Translations under genes and position numbers: made by a program
In this document: piece after piece, positions 21,561 through 31,496 of the stretch
Position numbering within the stretch: the stretch's first letter is position 1
Layout of the letters: each line of letters begins with the position of its first letter
Source: Chloroflexota bacterium
Lineage (GTDB): Bacteria; Chloroflexota; Anaerolineae; J036; Brachytrichaceae
Direction: 5' to 3'
DNA length: 35,191 nucleotides
Assembly: GCA_021788625.1 (NCBI GenBank)
Contig: JAJYKL010000041.1
Span: 1 to 35,191, forward strand
Notes under the pieces: model-generated
What the model saw: the letters and a program-made list of their open reading frames with translations, nothing else
Databases searched by the model: none
Told to the model about the DNA's origin: nothing

Positions 21561-22745
21561 TCAAAGAGTTTGAGTTTCCTGCAGTGCACGATTGTAGCTT
21601 TCCACCGTCTTTTCGGCGGTGCGCCGCCAGGTGAACTGCGTGGCGCGCTGCAACCCCCGCTGGCGCAGCGTGGCCCGCAAGCTCTCGTCTGTTAAAACAC
21701 GACCCAGTGCCTGTGCGATCTGCTGCGTGTCGGCAGGCGGCACCAGCAGGCCGGCATCGCCTGCCACCTCTGGTAGAGAGGTCACGTTGCTCGCCACGAC
21801 TGCCGCACCACAGGCCATCGCCTCCAGTACCGGCAGGCCAAAACCCTCGTAGAGCGAAGGGTAGGCAAACACGGTGCACGCATTCATCCACTTGGGAACA
21901 TCGTCCGCCGGTACCGGCCCCAGGAAGCGCACCTTTTCGTCCAGACCAAGTTCCTGTATGTGCCTGAAAAGCGAGGTGTAGTTCCAGCCTCGCCCACCTC
22001 CCACGATCAGCTCGGCGTCGGGTACGGCTTCCAGCACCTGTTTGAACGCATCAATAAGTACAGGCAGGTTTTTGCGAGGCTCAAGGCTACCCAGGAAGAA
22101 TACCGTATGCACGCCGATCCGGTTGGCCTGTTTGAACTGCGCTAACTCCTGCTGTGATCCAGGATGGAAGCGCGGGTCCACACCAAGCGCGATAACGTCC
22201 ACGCGAGCCGGATCCACACTCAGAAACTCCACCACGTCGTGTCTGGACCATTCACTTATGGCAATCACCCTGGCGGCGTGACGGCAGCTCCAGCGCGTTG
22301 CGAGTGATAAATACATACGATTGAGTGTCTTGTGAGTTTTCGGTCGCGTGATGAAGCTCAGGTCGTAGACAGTGATGATGGTGGGGCAGGGTACGCGTAG
22401 AGGTGCTGCAAAAGCCAGGCCGTGGTACAGGTCTGCGCCAAGCCTGCGCAGCAGACCAGGCGTCTCCAGTTGCTCAGTGCGGATACGCCCCAATGGATGC
22501 TCGGTACTATGTGTTGCCACCTGGATGGAGATGCGAGACTGGAGACGGGAACTTGATGACCCGGCGGGGGTGAGTGGCGGAAGTTCGCCGCGTGCGGTAG
22601 GGCTGATGAGAGCGGTAACGTGCATCTCGGCGGGCAGATCCATAGCCCCAAGCGCCTCGATCAAAGACCGCGAATACTGATGTATTCCCGCTTGCCGGTA
22701 ACCCTTCACCCCGCTCAACAGGTACGCGCCAAGAACAACATGCAT
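21561..22745 (-). CDS. Glycosyltransferase family 4 protein
   Basis: The 394-residue protein is a GT-B fold, GT4-type transferase. The N-terminal Rossmann domain has a Gly-rich start (GYRQAGIHQYSRSLIEAL), the middle has SLEPRKNL (Arg224-Lys225, donor phosphate contacts), and the C-terminal domain has Glu300-x7-Glu308 in EGFGLPVLEAMACG, the retaining-GT4 signature. It transfers a sugar from a nucleotide-sugar donor, probably to a cell-surface glycan or lipid acceptor. There is no signal peptide or transmembrane helix. It follows the ABC permease genes after 141 bp on the same strand. No strong ribosome site is visible before the ATG. Confidence 0.92.
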   Translation of the reverse strand: MHVVLGAYLLSGVKGYRQAGIHQYSRSLIEALGAMDLPAEMHVTALISPTARGELPPLTPAGSSSSRLQSRISIQVATHSTEHPLGRIRTEQLETPGLLRRLGADLYHGLAFAAPLRVPCPTIITVYDLSFITRPKTHKTLNRMYLSLATRWSCRHAARVIAISEWSRHDVVEFLSVDPARVDVIALGVDPRFHPGSQQELAQFKQANRIGVHTVFFLGSLEPRKNLPVLIDAFKQVLEAVPDAELIVGGGRGWNYTSLFRHIQELGLDEKVRFLGPVPADDVPKWMNACTVFAYPSLYEGFGLPVLEAMACGAAVVASNVTSLPEVAGDAGLLVPPADTQQIAQALGRVLTDESLRATLRQRGLQRATQFTWRRTAEKTVESYNRALQETQTL

Positions 22746-22886
22746 CGTTTCAGTGAAAACAAAAAGATTGATGATTGCTGACTATCAGGCGACGCCAAGT
22801 ATACCGGGCGGCCCACCATGCGACCATGTCGGTTATTCCGCCGTGGCGTGCGCATCCATTGCCGGTCTTTAAATGCGATTTGACCA

Positions 22887-24080
22887 TTACCGGAGTGCGA
22901 GGGCAATGTCCCTCAAGCTCGGTTTCGTGCCGCTCAGGAGCGACTGAGCGCGGAACAGGCGGGCCACCACATTAATCACTCCAACAACCGTGATTGCCAG
23001 CAGGATGACACCCAGTGCGATTTGATAGAAGGGAACGTCCGTTGCCGTGATGCGCATCACCATCACGACCGGCGAGGTGAACGGGAACAGGCTGAGCACG
23101 GTTGCAAGCAGCCCGTTCGGTTCGTAGAGCAGCGCAGTGGTCAGATACATGGGGATGATCAATGGGAGCAAGATGAAGAACGTGTATTGCGCCGCCTCGC
23201 GTGAGCCGGGCATCAGTGCGCCAAGACCAGCCATCATACTGGCGTAAATGAAGTAGCCAAACAGAAAGTACACAATCGCTATAACCACGGTTCCTGCTGA
23301 GATGCTGCCCAGGGAAGCAGCTGCTGGAATAGCGTTAAGCGCTGTCAGCGATGACAGCAGCCACAGACCCATCTGCACGAAACCAACCAATCCCAGACCG
23401 ATGATTTTGCCAGCCAGCATCTGTCTGGGTGTGAGCGATGACATCAGCACTTCCATTACCCGCGTCTCTTTCTCAGTGGTCACCGTCTGCATCAGGTAGC
23501 TGGACGCACTGATCATGACGATCATGAACAGGATGCCGGCGAAAAGAGGGAGCAAGGGGAACGGCAGGCCAGTGCCACCTTTGGTGCCTTGAGGGGCTAA
23601 TGCTGTTTCCTGTTGTACGGCGACTGTGGTGTCGACACGAGCCAGGACCTGTTCGTTACCACCTACCAGGTTGTACGTCAGAACGCGCTCAAACTGTCCA
23701 GTGGGTGAACTCAACGGGCTAAAGTCAGGCGAGACATAGGTCACATTGCCGGTTCTGATGTAGTCGACGGGTACGATGAAATATCCGCGTATCTTGCCGG
23801 CGCTTAGTGCTGCCCGGGCTGCTTCCTCGTCGGGGAACGCCTGGAATGACACACCGGGCGGCAATGTCTTCACCAGCCCGCTGTGGTCCACATAGCCCTG
23901 CAAGAGCACCTCGTTTTGCTTCGATGCGATGACGGCGGCGGTTGCGGCACCGCTGCCCAGCAGACTGATCGCCATGACGAAGCCCATGAAAATAGGCACA
24001 CCGATCAAAGCGATCCAGAAACTCGGCTTGGTAATCAGTGTCGTGAATTCGTGCCGCGCCACGATGAAAATCTTGTTCAT
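22887..24080 (-). CDS. ABC-2 type permease (NatB/YhaP-like), second copy
   Basis: The 397-residue membrane protein has one N-terminal helix (about 17-40), a large external domain (about 45-180), and five to six C-terminal helices. The segment TTEKETRVMEVLMSSLTPRQMLAGKI just after the second helix is the conserved coupling region of NatB/ABC2-type permeases, where it is usually EEKENRxMEIL. It is the third gene of an ATPase-permease-permease run on the minus strand and is clearly paralogous to the next gene upstream. The pair likely forms a heterodimeric exporter; Na+ extrusion (NatAB) or drug/peptide export are the known roles of relatives. Confidence 0.88.
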   Translation of the reverse strand: MNKIFIVARHEFTTLITKPSFWIALIGVPIFMGFVMAISLLGSGAATAAVIASKQNEVLLQGYVDHSGLVKTLPPGVSFQAFPDEEAARAALSAGKIRGYFIVPVDYIRTGNVTYVSPDFSPLSSPTGQFERVLTYNLVGGNEQVLARVDTTVAVQQETALAPQGTKGGTGLPFPLLPLFAGILFMIVMISASSYLMQTVTTEKETRVMEVLMSSLTPRQMLAGKIIGLGLVGFVQMGLWLLSSLTALNAIPAAASLGSISAGTVVIAIVYFLFGYFIYASMMAGLGALMPGSREAAQYTFFILLPLIIPMYLTTALLYEPNGLLATVLSLFPFTSPVVMVMRITATDVPFYQIALGVILLAITVVGVINVVARLFRAQSLLSGTKPSLRDIALALR

Positions 24081-24158
24081 TTTGAACCGTGCAGATAAGA
24101 GACTAAATCCTGGCTGCTTCTCTTTGCATCTCTATATCTCTGTTCTCCAATCTCCTAT

Positions 24159-25358
24159 TCAGAAACGAATACTCGCTGCAATCTCACTGATGCTGACTGC
24201 CTGGCCGTAGCGCAGCATGCCGATGCGGAAGATGCGCCCCGCCAGCCACATCGCACTGGCAGCACTCAACGCCAGGAGTGCAATGCCTACAAGAATCTGC
24301 CACAATGGAATACTCGTCATGCCATAACGCAATAACAATGTCAGCGGTGCCGTCAAAGGAAACAGGCTCAATACAATGGCAAGCATCCCGTTGGGGTCGA
24401 AGAGAATCACGGCGAAGAAGAACATCGGGATCATCGCCACCATCGTGAACGGCGTCGAGTAAGAGTGGCCCTGTCTGGCATCGATCACAATTGAACCGAG
24501 GCCTGCCATCACAGCCCCATAGAGCAGGTATTGGAGAACACACAACACGACAGCCAGCCCGATGAACGCCGGATCCACGCTCACGTTCTTCAAGAAGTCC
24601 ACATGATCCCTGATGGCAGAGAGCGCCACAAAGCCACCCAGGAGCCAGATGCCAATCTGAGTCAGACCTACAGCGGCCAGGCCGGTTATTTTGCCGGTCA
24701 TGAGTTGCATGGGGGTGACCGAGGTGATTAAGATTTCGATGGTGCGATTTTCTTTTTCATCCACCACGGCTTGCAACAGGTAGGCAGCCCCTCCGAACAG
24801 AGCGATGATAAAAAGGATCGCGACAACAATCGGGAAGATGATGGCGAACACATCGTTGTCGCTAAACGTGCGTGTGCCGTCGGGGGTGCGCAGTATAAAG
24901 TGCGTGCCATTGAGCAGGCGCTGCGCTATGGCTGCGTCACGCCCATCCACCAGGGATGATCGGGCGAATTGATTGAACTTATTCGTAACCGTCTTGCCAG
25001 GTTGGTTCTGCCAGTAGAAAAGGTCAGCCTTGCCGCTGGTGGCGAAATCAGGCGCCAGCACGAAGTATGCGATGATCTGCTTATTGGTAAGCGCCGTGCG
25101 GGCAGCCTGTTCGTCGGCAAAGCGCCGGAAGGTGATGTCGACTCCGTTGCCTGGTTGCACCGCATGCGCCAGAGCGTTCGAGGGATCCACATAGCCCACC
25201 ACACCCTGCTCACTGCTCAGGGTTGCGCTGGCCGAGAAGTAACTGGCTACTGCGATGACGGCGATGATCAGGAGCGGCAAAAGCAGGACGACGATGAAAC
25301 CTCTGCGCGATACCCGTCGCAGGTACTCGGAAGTGGCGATGCGGATGATCTTTTTCAT
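24159..25358 (-). CDS. ABC-2 type permease (NatB/YhaP-like), first copy
   Basis: A 399-residue protein (ATG at 25358; a TTG one codon earlier is possible). It has an N-terminal helix (about 18-40), an external domain, and a block of C-terminal helices. The coupling segment VDEKENRTIEILITSVTPMQLMTGKI is near-consensus for NatB-type permeases. Its stop is 78 bp before the second permease, and its start lies 55 bp after the ATPase stop, so the three genes form an operon. The two permeases have the same layout but are diverged, consistent with an old duplication and a heterodimer. Confidence 0.88.
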   Translation of the reverse strand: MKKIIRIATSEYLRRVSRRGFIVVLLLPLLIIAVIAVASYFSASATLSSEQGVVGYVDPSNALAHAVQPGNGVDITFRRFADEQAARTALTNKQIIAYFVLAPDFATSGKADLFYWQNQPGKTVTNKFNQFARSSLVDGRDAAIAQRLLNGTHFILRTPDGTRTFSDNDVFAIIFPIVVAILFIIALFGGAAYLLQAVVDEKENRTIEILITSVTPMQLMTGKITGLAAVGLTQIGIWLLGGFVALSAIRDHVDFLKNVSVDPAFIGLAVVLCVLQYLLYGAVMAGLGSIVIDARQGHSYSTPFTMVAMIPMFFFAVILFDPNGMLAIVLSLFPLTAPLTLLLRYGMTSIPLWQILVGIALLALSAASAMWLAGRIFRIGMLRYGQAVSISEIAASIRF

Positions 25359-25413
25359 CAACCTATATGCTCGGTATCTGCGTGAAGCATGAGTGAGTAG
25401 TCATATTGCTGTA

Positions 25414-26403
25414 CTACTCTCGCTCGCCCGATACAACGCGCACGAAGATGTCGTCCATGGTAGGAATTGCCAGTTCGAACGACTCCAGTATCAGGCCAGG
25501 TGTGTTGGCAAGGGTGCGTAAAAGTGCCTGTGGTGTCATATCTTTCGGTAGTCGAAGCATGTACTCCGCACCTTTCGTGGTATCCGGAGACGAGCCCTGT
25601 GCAGACCCTGCCAACTCACTGGGTGGTATGCCATACGCAGAACTTTTAAGCTTCGTCTCCAGCACTCCTGGCAAGTTGGGCAGCTCTCCACGCACAACCA
25701 CGTGAACGGCGTTATCAGCATAACGGTGTCGAATATCGTCCACCGGTCCATAGAGCACCGAGTCGCCTTTGTTGATGAGAACGATGCGATCACACATTTC
25801 CTCCACCTGGACCATTTGATGTGTGGACATGACAATGCTGGTGCCGTTCTGTCGTTCCTTTAGCAGTATGTCCTGAATCAGACGCGTGTTCACAGGGTCC
25901 AATCCGCTAAAGGGTTCGTCAATTATGACCAGCCTGGGATTGTGAATAAGGGTGGTGATGACCTGTACCTTCTGTTGCATACCCTTGCTCAGGTCATTTA
26001 CTTTCCTGGATTTATAAGCGGTCAGGTCGAGTTGCTGAAAATACCTTTCTGCGCGAAGGCGTGCGTCTCGACGCGTTACTCCTTTGAGCTCGGCCAGATA
26101 TAGTACGCATTCTTCGACCTTCAGATCCTTATATAAGCCCCGCTCTTCGGGCAAATAACCAATCTGCTCCTTCTTCGGTTCCGTCATGGGACCGCCCAGG
26201 ACACTGATCTCTCCCTGGTCGGGCTTAAAGATGTCGAGGATCATGCGGATGATGGTGGTCTTTCCGGCGCCGTTTGGGCCCAGCAGGCCAAAAACCTCCC
26301 CGGCGTGTACTTCAAACGAGACATCGTGTACAGCCCTGGTGGCGCCAAACGACTTTGCCAGGTGCGAGGCGCAGATAGTTGTGGTCATGTCACTTGCGGT
26401 CAT
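25414..26403 (-). CDS. ABC transporter ATP-binding protein (NatA/YhaQ-like)
   Basis: From the ATG at 26403 this is a 329-residue nucleotide-binding subunit with Walker A GPNGAGKTT (42-50), the YLPEERGLYKD segment in the Q-loop position (typical of NatA-type ATPases), the signature LSKGMQQK (138-145), Walker B RLVIIDEP (157-164), and a switch His in MSTHQM. The C-terminal ~100 residues form the DUF4162-like extension ending MDDIFVRVVSG, also typical of NatA/YhaQ. No clear ribosome site is visible, so the exact start is uncertain; a TTG two codons upstream and an ATG five codons downstream are alternatives. It powers export by the two following permeases. Confidence 0.9.
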   Translation of the reverse strand: MTASDMTTTICASHLAKSFGATRAVHDVSFEVHAGEVFGLLGPNGAGKTTIIRMILDIFKPDQGEISVLGGPMTEPKKEQIGYLPEERGLYKDLKVEECVLYLAELKGVTRRDARLRAERYFQQLDLTAYKSRKVNDLSKGMQQKVQVITTLIHNPRLVIIDEPFSGLDPVNTRLIQDILLKERQNGTSIVMSTHQMVQVEEMCDRIVLINKGDSVLYGPVDDIRHRYADNAVHVVVRGELPNLPGVLETKLKSSAYGIPPSELAGSAQGSSPDTTKGAEYMLRLPKDMTPQALLRTLANTPGLILESFELAIPTMDDIFVRVVSGERE

Positions 26404-26517
26404 AATCAAAGGCTCAGTTTATCGTGAGAGTAGACCTGACACATCCGTCCCGGTGTATATCGTAAATCCATCCAAAGACGGAGACGATGCTGCCGGTGGA
26501 GCTGCGTGTTTCCAACA

Positions 26518-27153
26518 TCACTCGAACCGTTCTTCAGTCCAGACGCGGGCGATATTGTGGTAACCTGCCTGCTCCCAGAAACCGGGTCTATCCAGTGCGC
26601 TGAACTCCAGCCCCCGCAGCCATTTACCGCCTTTCCAAAAGTAACGCGTGTCAGGATCACGGCCCTGACCTGCCGCGGCACCTACCACTACGCGCACCGG
26701 GAATCCGTGCTCTGGCTCGAGGGGAATGCCGTTAAACTTCGTTGCCAGCAATGTCGTTGGCTTCAAGAAGTGCTCCAGGTCGAGGTTTGTCGTAAATCCG
26801 TTTTCGCAGTGCTCGATGATGTATCGGGCTGTAGGTTTGAGCTTTACCAGCCCGGCTTCGATCAAATCGGGCAGCCACACGCCCTCCCATAACGTGTCAA
26901 ACTTGCTCCAGCGCGTCACGCAATGGATATCCATTGTAATCGCGCGCTTAGGAAGCATGTTGAATTCCTCCCAGCTTAGTCGCCTGACTTCTTCCACTTC
27001 ACCAAAGAGGCGGAAGTCCCATTTCGCCAGGTCGTAATGAGGTACTCCGCCATAATGTAATACAGGAAACTTATTCGTTAACGCCTGGCCTGGCGGCAGA
27101 CGTCCCATTTGTTTGATTTCGTTTTCCCTCTCTTTCCGCCCGAATAGGTTCAT
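26518..27153 (-). CDS. Sulfite oxidase-like molybdopterin-dependent oxidoreductase (cytoplasmic)
   Basis: The 211-residue protein is a single molybdopterin domain of the sulfite oxidase/YedY (MsrP) superfamily, close in length to the YuiH type. Cys78 in DIHCVTRWSKFD is the expected molybdenum ligand. The C-terminal FWKGGKWLRGLEF and RPGFWEQAGYHN segments are conserved in the family. There is no Tat signal peptide and no heme-binding partner nearby, so the electron acceptor is unknown. Before FWKGGKWLRG there is a stretch, GAAAGQGRDPDT, where relatives I recall have about two residues; its DNA contains a 6-bp inverted repeat. The ATG has AGGTGG five bases upstream. It appears monocistronic. 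Confidence 0.88.
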   Translation of the reverse strand: MNLFGRKERENEIKQMGRLPPGQALTNKFPVLHYGGVPHYDLAKWDFRLFGEVEEVRRLSWEEFNMLPKRAITMDIHCVTRWSKFDTLWEGVWLPDLIEAGLVKLKPTARYIIEHCENGFTTNLDLEHFLKPTTLLATKFNGIPLEPEHGFPVRVVVGAAAGQGRDPDTRYFWKGGKWLRGLEFSALDRPGFWEQAGYHNIARVWTEERFE

Positions 27154-27280
27154 CTATCCACCTCAATCCTCACGACAGCTTCAGCCTCCCCACCAAACTC
27201 TCATTGTAAACAGTCCGCGGTATGCAAGCTGCAAGCGCCAGCGACTGAAGACCGACTGCAATACGAGCCTGCCGTGCATA

Positions 27281-28612
27281 CTACTTACGTGTCAAAGTGG
27301 GATTTTGACTGCCTGTGCCGGGTGGAACACTTGAGGGAGTGCCTGCTGGATTGCCCGATGGAACACTGCCCTTAAGCATCCTGCCGCTTTCCACTGCAGT
27401 CAGGGTCTTAGGAGCTCTGGTGCGTCTATACGGCAGAATGCTATCAAGCGCTGGGTCATATTCAGGCAAGCCCTGAGCTTTGCGCCGTCGTGGCAGGTAA
27501 TAGTCGAACAGCAATGTGTATACCGCGCCCATTGTCGGTACGCTAAATATGAGGCCCCAGAACCCAAAAAGCTGTACTCCCACACTAATGGAAAGCAACC
27601 CGATCAGTCCAGGCACACCCACTGTGTCGCTCATAATGCGTGGCACGACCACATAGGCCATGATCTGGTCGAATACAAACAAGGTGACCACGACCGGCAA
27701 CACCACGTCCTGGTGCACGAACAAGGTAACAATGCCAGCTGTCAGGATGGCGATGGGTGATCCGATCAGGGGGATGAGCGAGAGAATGGCATAAACCAAT
27801 GCCAGCACCACGCCGAAATTAACGCCGAACAGTCCAAATAGTGCGACCGCAAAGGCACCACGTAACAGTGCAGAAGCGATGTATCCACGCAGGTAACTAT
27901 CGAATGCGCGGTCCACGGCGTCGATGAACGCATGGGTAAACTCATGTGCTGATTCGGGCAGCAGCACGAATGCCTGGCGTTGCAGCATCTTGCCTTCAGT
28001 CACGATATATAGGCTTAAGATCAGCATCAGCACAAACTGGCCGATGAGTGTAGCCGTGCCCGTGACGATGACCAGCGCCTGCTGCGCAGCCGCGGCGGCC
28101 AATTGAGTGGCGCGTGTGGAGATCTCCTGCGTGCTGACCACGCCGGTGATTGCATTCGGGTTCAGACCAAAGCGCTGCGCGGTGGAAGCCCAGGCTTCCA
28201 CCACCAGGTTGGGGATACGGGCAGATATATCAGGCAGACGGTTGATCAGATCGGTTGCCTGCGGAATGATGGCAGCCACGATAATGGTTGCCATGCCCAC
28301 TACCACAACGACCAATCCAATATATACCACCGCCACAGCCAGTCCATAAGGCAACCGCCATTGAGCCATGCGACGTGACCACATTGCACCGTAACGACGT
28401 TCGACCCAGCGCACTAATGAAGTGGGGAATACCGTGCGGTGTAGTGCCTCGATGAAGGGACGCACCGCCAGAGCAAGGAACCATGCGCCAGCCAGGGTGG
28501 ACAGTACGCCCTGCAGTGTCTCGCCAAATGCCCATAGGCGCTCGACGATCAGGATCGCTAGCAATATCATTGCCAGGATCAAAAGTAATCGTATAGTACG
28601 TTGCCTGGTCAT
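27281..28612 (-). CDS. AI-2E family transporter (UPF0118/PerM type)
   Basis: The 443-residue membrane protein has the AI-2E/PerM family layout: two N-terminal helices, another pair after a charged loop, a large extracytoplasmic region (about 120-200), and a conserved C-terminal helical block. The segment SLIPLIGSPIAILTAGI and the later GVPGLIGLLSISVGVQLFGFWGLIFSVP are typical. Members export small molecules or act as Na+/H+ antiporters; the substrate here is unknown. The last ~30 residues are a Pro/Gly/Ser-rich tail. The start lies 10 bp after the mutS2 stop, so the two are probably co-transcribed. Confidence 0.9.
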   Translation of the reverse strand: MTRQRTIRLLLILAMILLAILIVERLWAFGETLQGVLSTLAGAWFLALAVRPFIEALHRTVFPTSLVRWVERRYGAMWSRRMAQWRLPYGLAVAVVYIGLVVVVVGMATIIVAAIIPQATDLINRLPDISARIPNLVVEAWASTAQRFGLNPNAITGVVSTQEISTRATQLAAAAAQQALVIVTGTATLIGQFVLMLILSLYIVTEGKMLQRQAFVLLPESAHEFTHAFIDAVDRAFDSYLRGYIASALLRGAFAVALFGLFGVNFGVVLALVYAILSLIPLIGSPIAILTAGIVTLFVHQDVVLPVVVTLFVFDQIMAYVVVPRIMSDTVGVPGLIGLLSISVGVQLFGFWGLIFSVPTMGAVYTLLFDYYLPRRRKAQGLPEYDPALDSILPYRRTRAPKTLTAVESGRMLKGSVPSGNPAGTPSSVPPGTGSQNPTLTRK

Positions 28613-28622
28613 CCCTAGAGCT

Positions 28623-31139
28623 TTACAATTCCCTTAGCTTTATCACCGTTATGCCATCACCGCCCTCGCCTTCCTGGCCTGTCTCGAACGACTTCACTAG
28701 AGGGTTGTCTTTGATTGCGGTGCGGATGGCGCGGCGTAGAGCACCCGTGCCCTTGCCATGAATGATACGCACAAACGGCAATCTCGCACGTGCGGCGCGG
28801 TCCAGATAGTCTTCCAGATGGGTTACGCCTTCTTCACCGGTCATACCACGTAGATCCAATTCCATGCCAGGTGAGATGACGGGAGCAGACGATTCATAGG
28901 CAGGCTCTCGGTTCTCCTCGTCGAGGTTACTACGCGAGTCTGCATTCCGACTGCGTCGCGAGCGCTCCAGGTCGCTCAGTTTTACGCGCGTGCGCAGACG
29001 CCCAATCTGCACGTCCGCTTCGTCACCGCTGATGGCGCTGACCACGCCATCCGTATTCAGCGATTTCACCCTCACCAGATCATTGAGCTGAAGGGGACGT
29101 CGTGAGGCAGGTGTTGCAGGCCGTCGGGCTGCCTCGGGGGGAAAAGGAGGTGCCGACTGCAATGTATCAATCTCCTGCTCCAATGCCTTCACTTCGTCCA
29201 GAGATCCACCCGCTGACACGATGCGCGCGCGCAGACGGCGCACTTCGACTCGTAAGGCCTCCACCTCACGAAGTGCGTCCTCGCGTGCTTCGGCCAGCAA
29301 TACACGGCGCTCATCCTCAACAGCACTCAATCGCTCACGTATCCGGTCGGCATTTCGCTCAGCCTCCAACTGGGCGCTGTGCGCCGCCTCACGTGAAGAC
29401 TGGAGCTGGCGTTCGATCCTGGCAATCTTGGCAAGCATATCCTCAGTATCGGCATCGGTCGCGCTGATATACCCCTGAGCCTGTGACAGAATCGCCTGGT
29501 CCATGCCCAGTCGCCGAGCGATGGCGAACGCGTTCGAGCGCCCCGGCAAGCCGATGGTGAGTTTGTAGAGCGGACGCAGCGTCTCGTAGTCGAATGCTAC
29601 GCTTGCATTCGCAGCGCCTTCGGTCATATAAGCCCAGGCTTTCAATTCCGGGTAATGCGTGGCCACTACACAGAAAGCCCCGGTCTTCAGCATGTATTCC
29701 AGGATCGCACGCGCCAGAGCGGCACCCTCCGTTGGATCGGTGCCGGCACCCAATTCATCGAGCAGGACCAGTGATCGCTCACTTACCTGGTTCAGGAATG
29801 ACACCAGGTTGGTCAGGTGTGCACTGAAAGTGGACAGACTTTGCTCAATGGATTGCTCATCACCGATATCGGCCAAAATGTCTTCGAAGACAGGTAGCGT
29901 GGCCGACTGGGCAGGTACATGCAGGCCGCACTGATTCATTGCCGCGAGCAGGCCGATAGTTTTGAGCGCGACCGTCTTTCCTCCCGTATTAGGGCCGGTA
30001 ATCACCAGAACGCGCGTGTTGCCATCCATTTGCATATCGATTGGCACCACAGTTTCCGGGTTGAGCAACGGATGGCGTGCCTGCTCCACGCTGATGACCC
30101 ATGCACTGTTAGGTGGTGAGCTCTCGGTTGGTTCCATGCGCTCACCTCGCCGATCTCCATCATGGACGCCGGTCACATTGGAACCGACAGCACGTAAGGC
30201 GTCTGCATACCTGGCTTTTGCCAGTGCCAGGTCGAACTGAGCCAGCGCTTCCACCGTGCGAATAATGAAGTGGCTGTCACTACTGACCAGGTCCGAGAGG
30301 CTGGTCAGCACCCTGCGTACTTCGCGCTCCTCGGCCAGTTGCAGCTCCCGCCACTCGTTGTTCATCTCCAGAGTGGCCAGCGGTTCGATGAATAGTGTCA
30401 AACCACTGGCACTCTGGTCGTGGATGAGACCGGGTATGCGGCCTTTGAAGTCAGCCTTGACGGGGATCACGTAACGACCACCTCGCTGTGTGATGATGGC
30501 TTCCTGCAGGTAGGTCGACGAGTTACTATCATTGACGATATGCTGCAGCTTTTGCATCAGGCGGTCATGCACTACGCGTATGTTGCGCCGTACATCACTG
30601 AGAGTGGGAGAGGCAGAATCCCGAACTTCGCCTTTATCGTCGATACAGCGTGAAATTTCATTTACCAGCGCAGCGCATGGTTCGATTTGATTCGTTATGG
30701 AGCTTAATGCGGGGTAAAGTGCTGCATAACGCGAGACAGTACGTTGTACATTACGGCCGCTTACCAGCGTATCGCGGATATCAAGCAATTCCTGCGGCTC
30801 TAGAACACCACCACGTGTAGCATGAATCACGCGCTCGCGGACATCATGCGAACCACCGATCCCCAGGTTATCGTTCGCTTCGAGTGCTGCGCGAGCCTGA
30901 GCTGTCTCGGCTATACGCTGGCGAACATCTGGTGCATTGGTCGAAGGTGTCAGGTGGCGAGCGAGTTCTGAACTGGCGTCAAAACTACAATAACTCGCCA
31001 GCCGTTCTAATATTTTGGGTAACTCCAGCGTGATCAGGTGCTTTTCATTCACGAGGGTAAATTGTATCGCAGATAGATTAATAATACCTAGTAAGCCAGC
31101 GGTAGCATTACTTTCATAATAATCATCGCATTCTGACAT
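28623..31139 (-). CDS. mutS2: Endonuclease MutS2
   Basis: The 838-residue protein is MutS2. It has an N-terminal lever/core region (from about 31), the ATPase with Walker A TGPNTGGKT (381-389) and the VLLDELGAGTDPTEGAAL Walker B/signature block, a long Arg/Glu-rich coiled coil (about 560-660), a KOW-like region, and a C-terminal Smr nuclease domain (LDLRGMTGEEG ... IIHGKGTGALR). MutS2 acts on branched DNA and recombination intermediates, and in some species in ribosome rescue. Family members usually begin at the segment NEKHLITLELPKIL, so a GTG at 31049 may be the real start. The ATG at 31139 adds 30 atypical residues and has only a weak ribosome site. A low-complexity insert lies at about 320-346. 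Confidence 0.93.
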   Translation of the reverse strand: MSECDDYYESNATAGLLGIINLSAIQFTLVNEKHLITLELPKILERLASYCSFDASSELARHLTPSTNAPDVRQRIAETAQARAALEANDNLGIGGSHDVRERVIHATRGGVLEPQELLDIRDTLVSGRNVQRTVSRYAALYPALSSITNQIEPCAALVNEISRCIDDKGEVRDSASPTLSDVRRNIRVVHDRLMQKLQHIVNDSNSSTYLQEAIITQRGGRYVIPVKADFKGRIPGLIHDQSASGLTLFIEPLATLEMNNEWRELQLAEEREVRRVLTSLSDLVSSDSHFIIRTVEALAQFDLALAKARYADALRAVGSNVTGVHDGDRRGERMEPTESSPPNSAWVISVEQARHPLLNPETVVPIDMQMDGNTRVLVITGPNTGGKTVALKTIGLLAAMNQCGLHVPAQSATLPVFEDILADIGDEQSIEQSLSTFSAHLTNLVSFLNQVSERSLVLLDELGAGTDPTEGAALARAILEYMLKTGAFCVVATHYPELKAWAYMTEGAANASVAFDYETLRPLYKLTIGLPGRSNAFAIARRLGMDQAILSQAQGYISATDADTEDMLAKIARIERQLQSSREAAHSAQLEAERNADRIRERLSAVEDERRVLLAEAREDALREVEALRVEVRRLRARIVSAGGSLDEVKALEQEIDTLQSAPPFPPEAARRPATPASRRPLQLNDLVRVKSLNTDGVVSAISGDEADVQIGRLRTRVKLSDLERSRRSRNADSRSNLDEENREPAYESSAPVISPGMELDLRGMTGEEGVTHLEDYLDRAARARLPFVRIIHGKGTGALRRAIRTAIKDNPLVKSFETGQEGEGGDGITVIKLREL

Positions 31140-31496
31140 AACTTACTCACATGTACAACATTGCATCAGAATGAGTACAGTAAATGTGACAATCAACACT
31201 AGTATCGAGGTGGCCAAAGAGTATAATCCTCGGAACGGCTACATGCTAGGCCTAGTTAACGTAATATATCGATAGGCATCATCACCATTTTCATCACTGA
31301 TCGTTAGTGCGTAACATCTCATGTGGGGCATCAAGCAACCATACTTGACTTGGGATGTGCACACGATGACAAAACTCCACGTCGCGCTGAACTAAGGCTA
31401 TCCGAAGCATTGGGCGGTGGCTCAATTCGTCTGTGATTGGTCCATTCCGCATATCGCAAACACCTTGTATTTGTGGGGGACACAAGGAGACATGTG
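31140..31496. other. Divergent intergenic region between mutS2 and the STAND ATPase gene
   Basis: A 357-bp spacer that must contain two divergent promoters. No convincing -35/-10 pair was found; TTGACT near 31344 lacks a good partner. No tRNA or gene remnant was recognised. The plus-strand gene has a clear ribosome site (AAGGAGA) just before its ATG at 31497. Confidence 0.45.
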
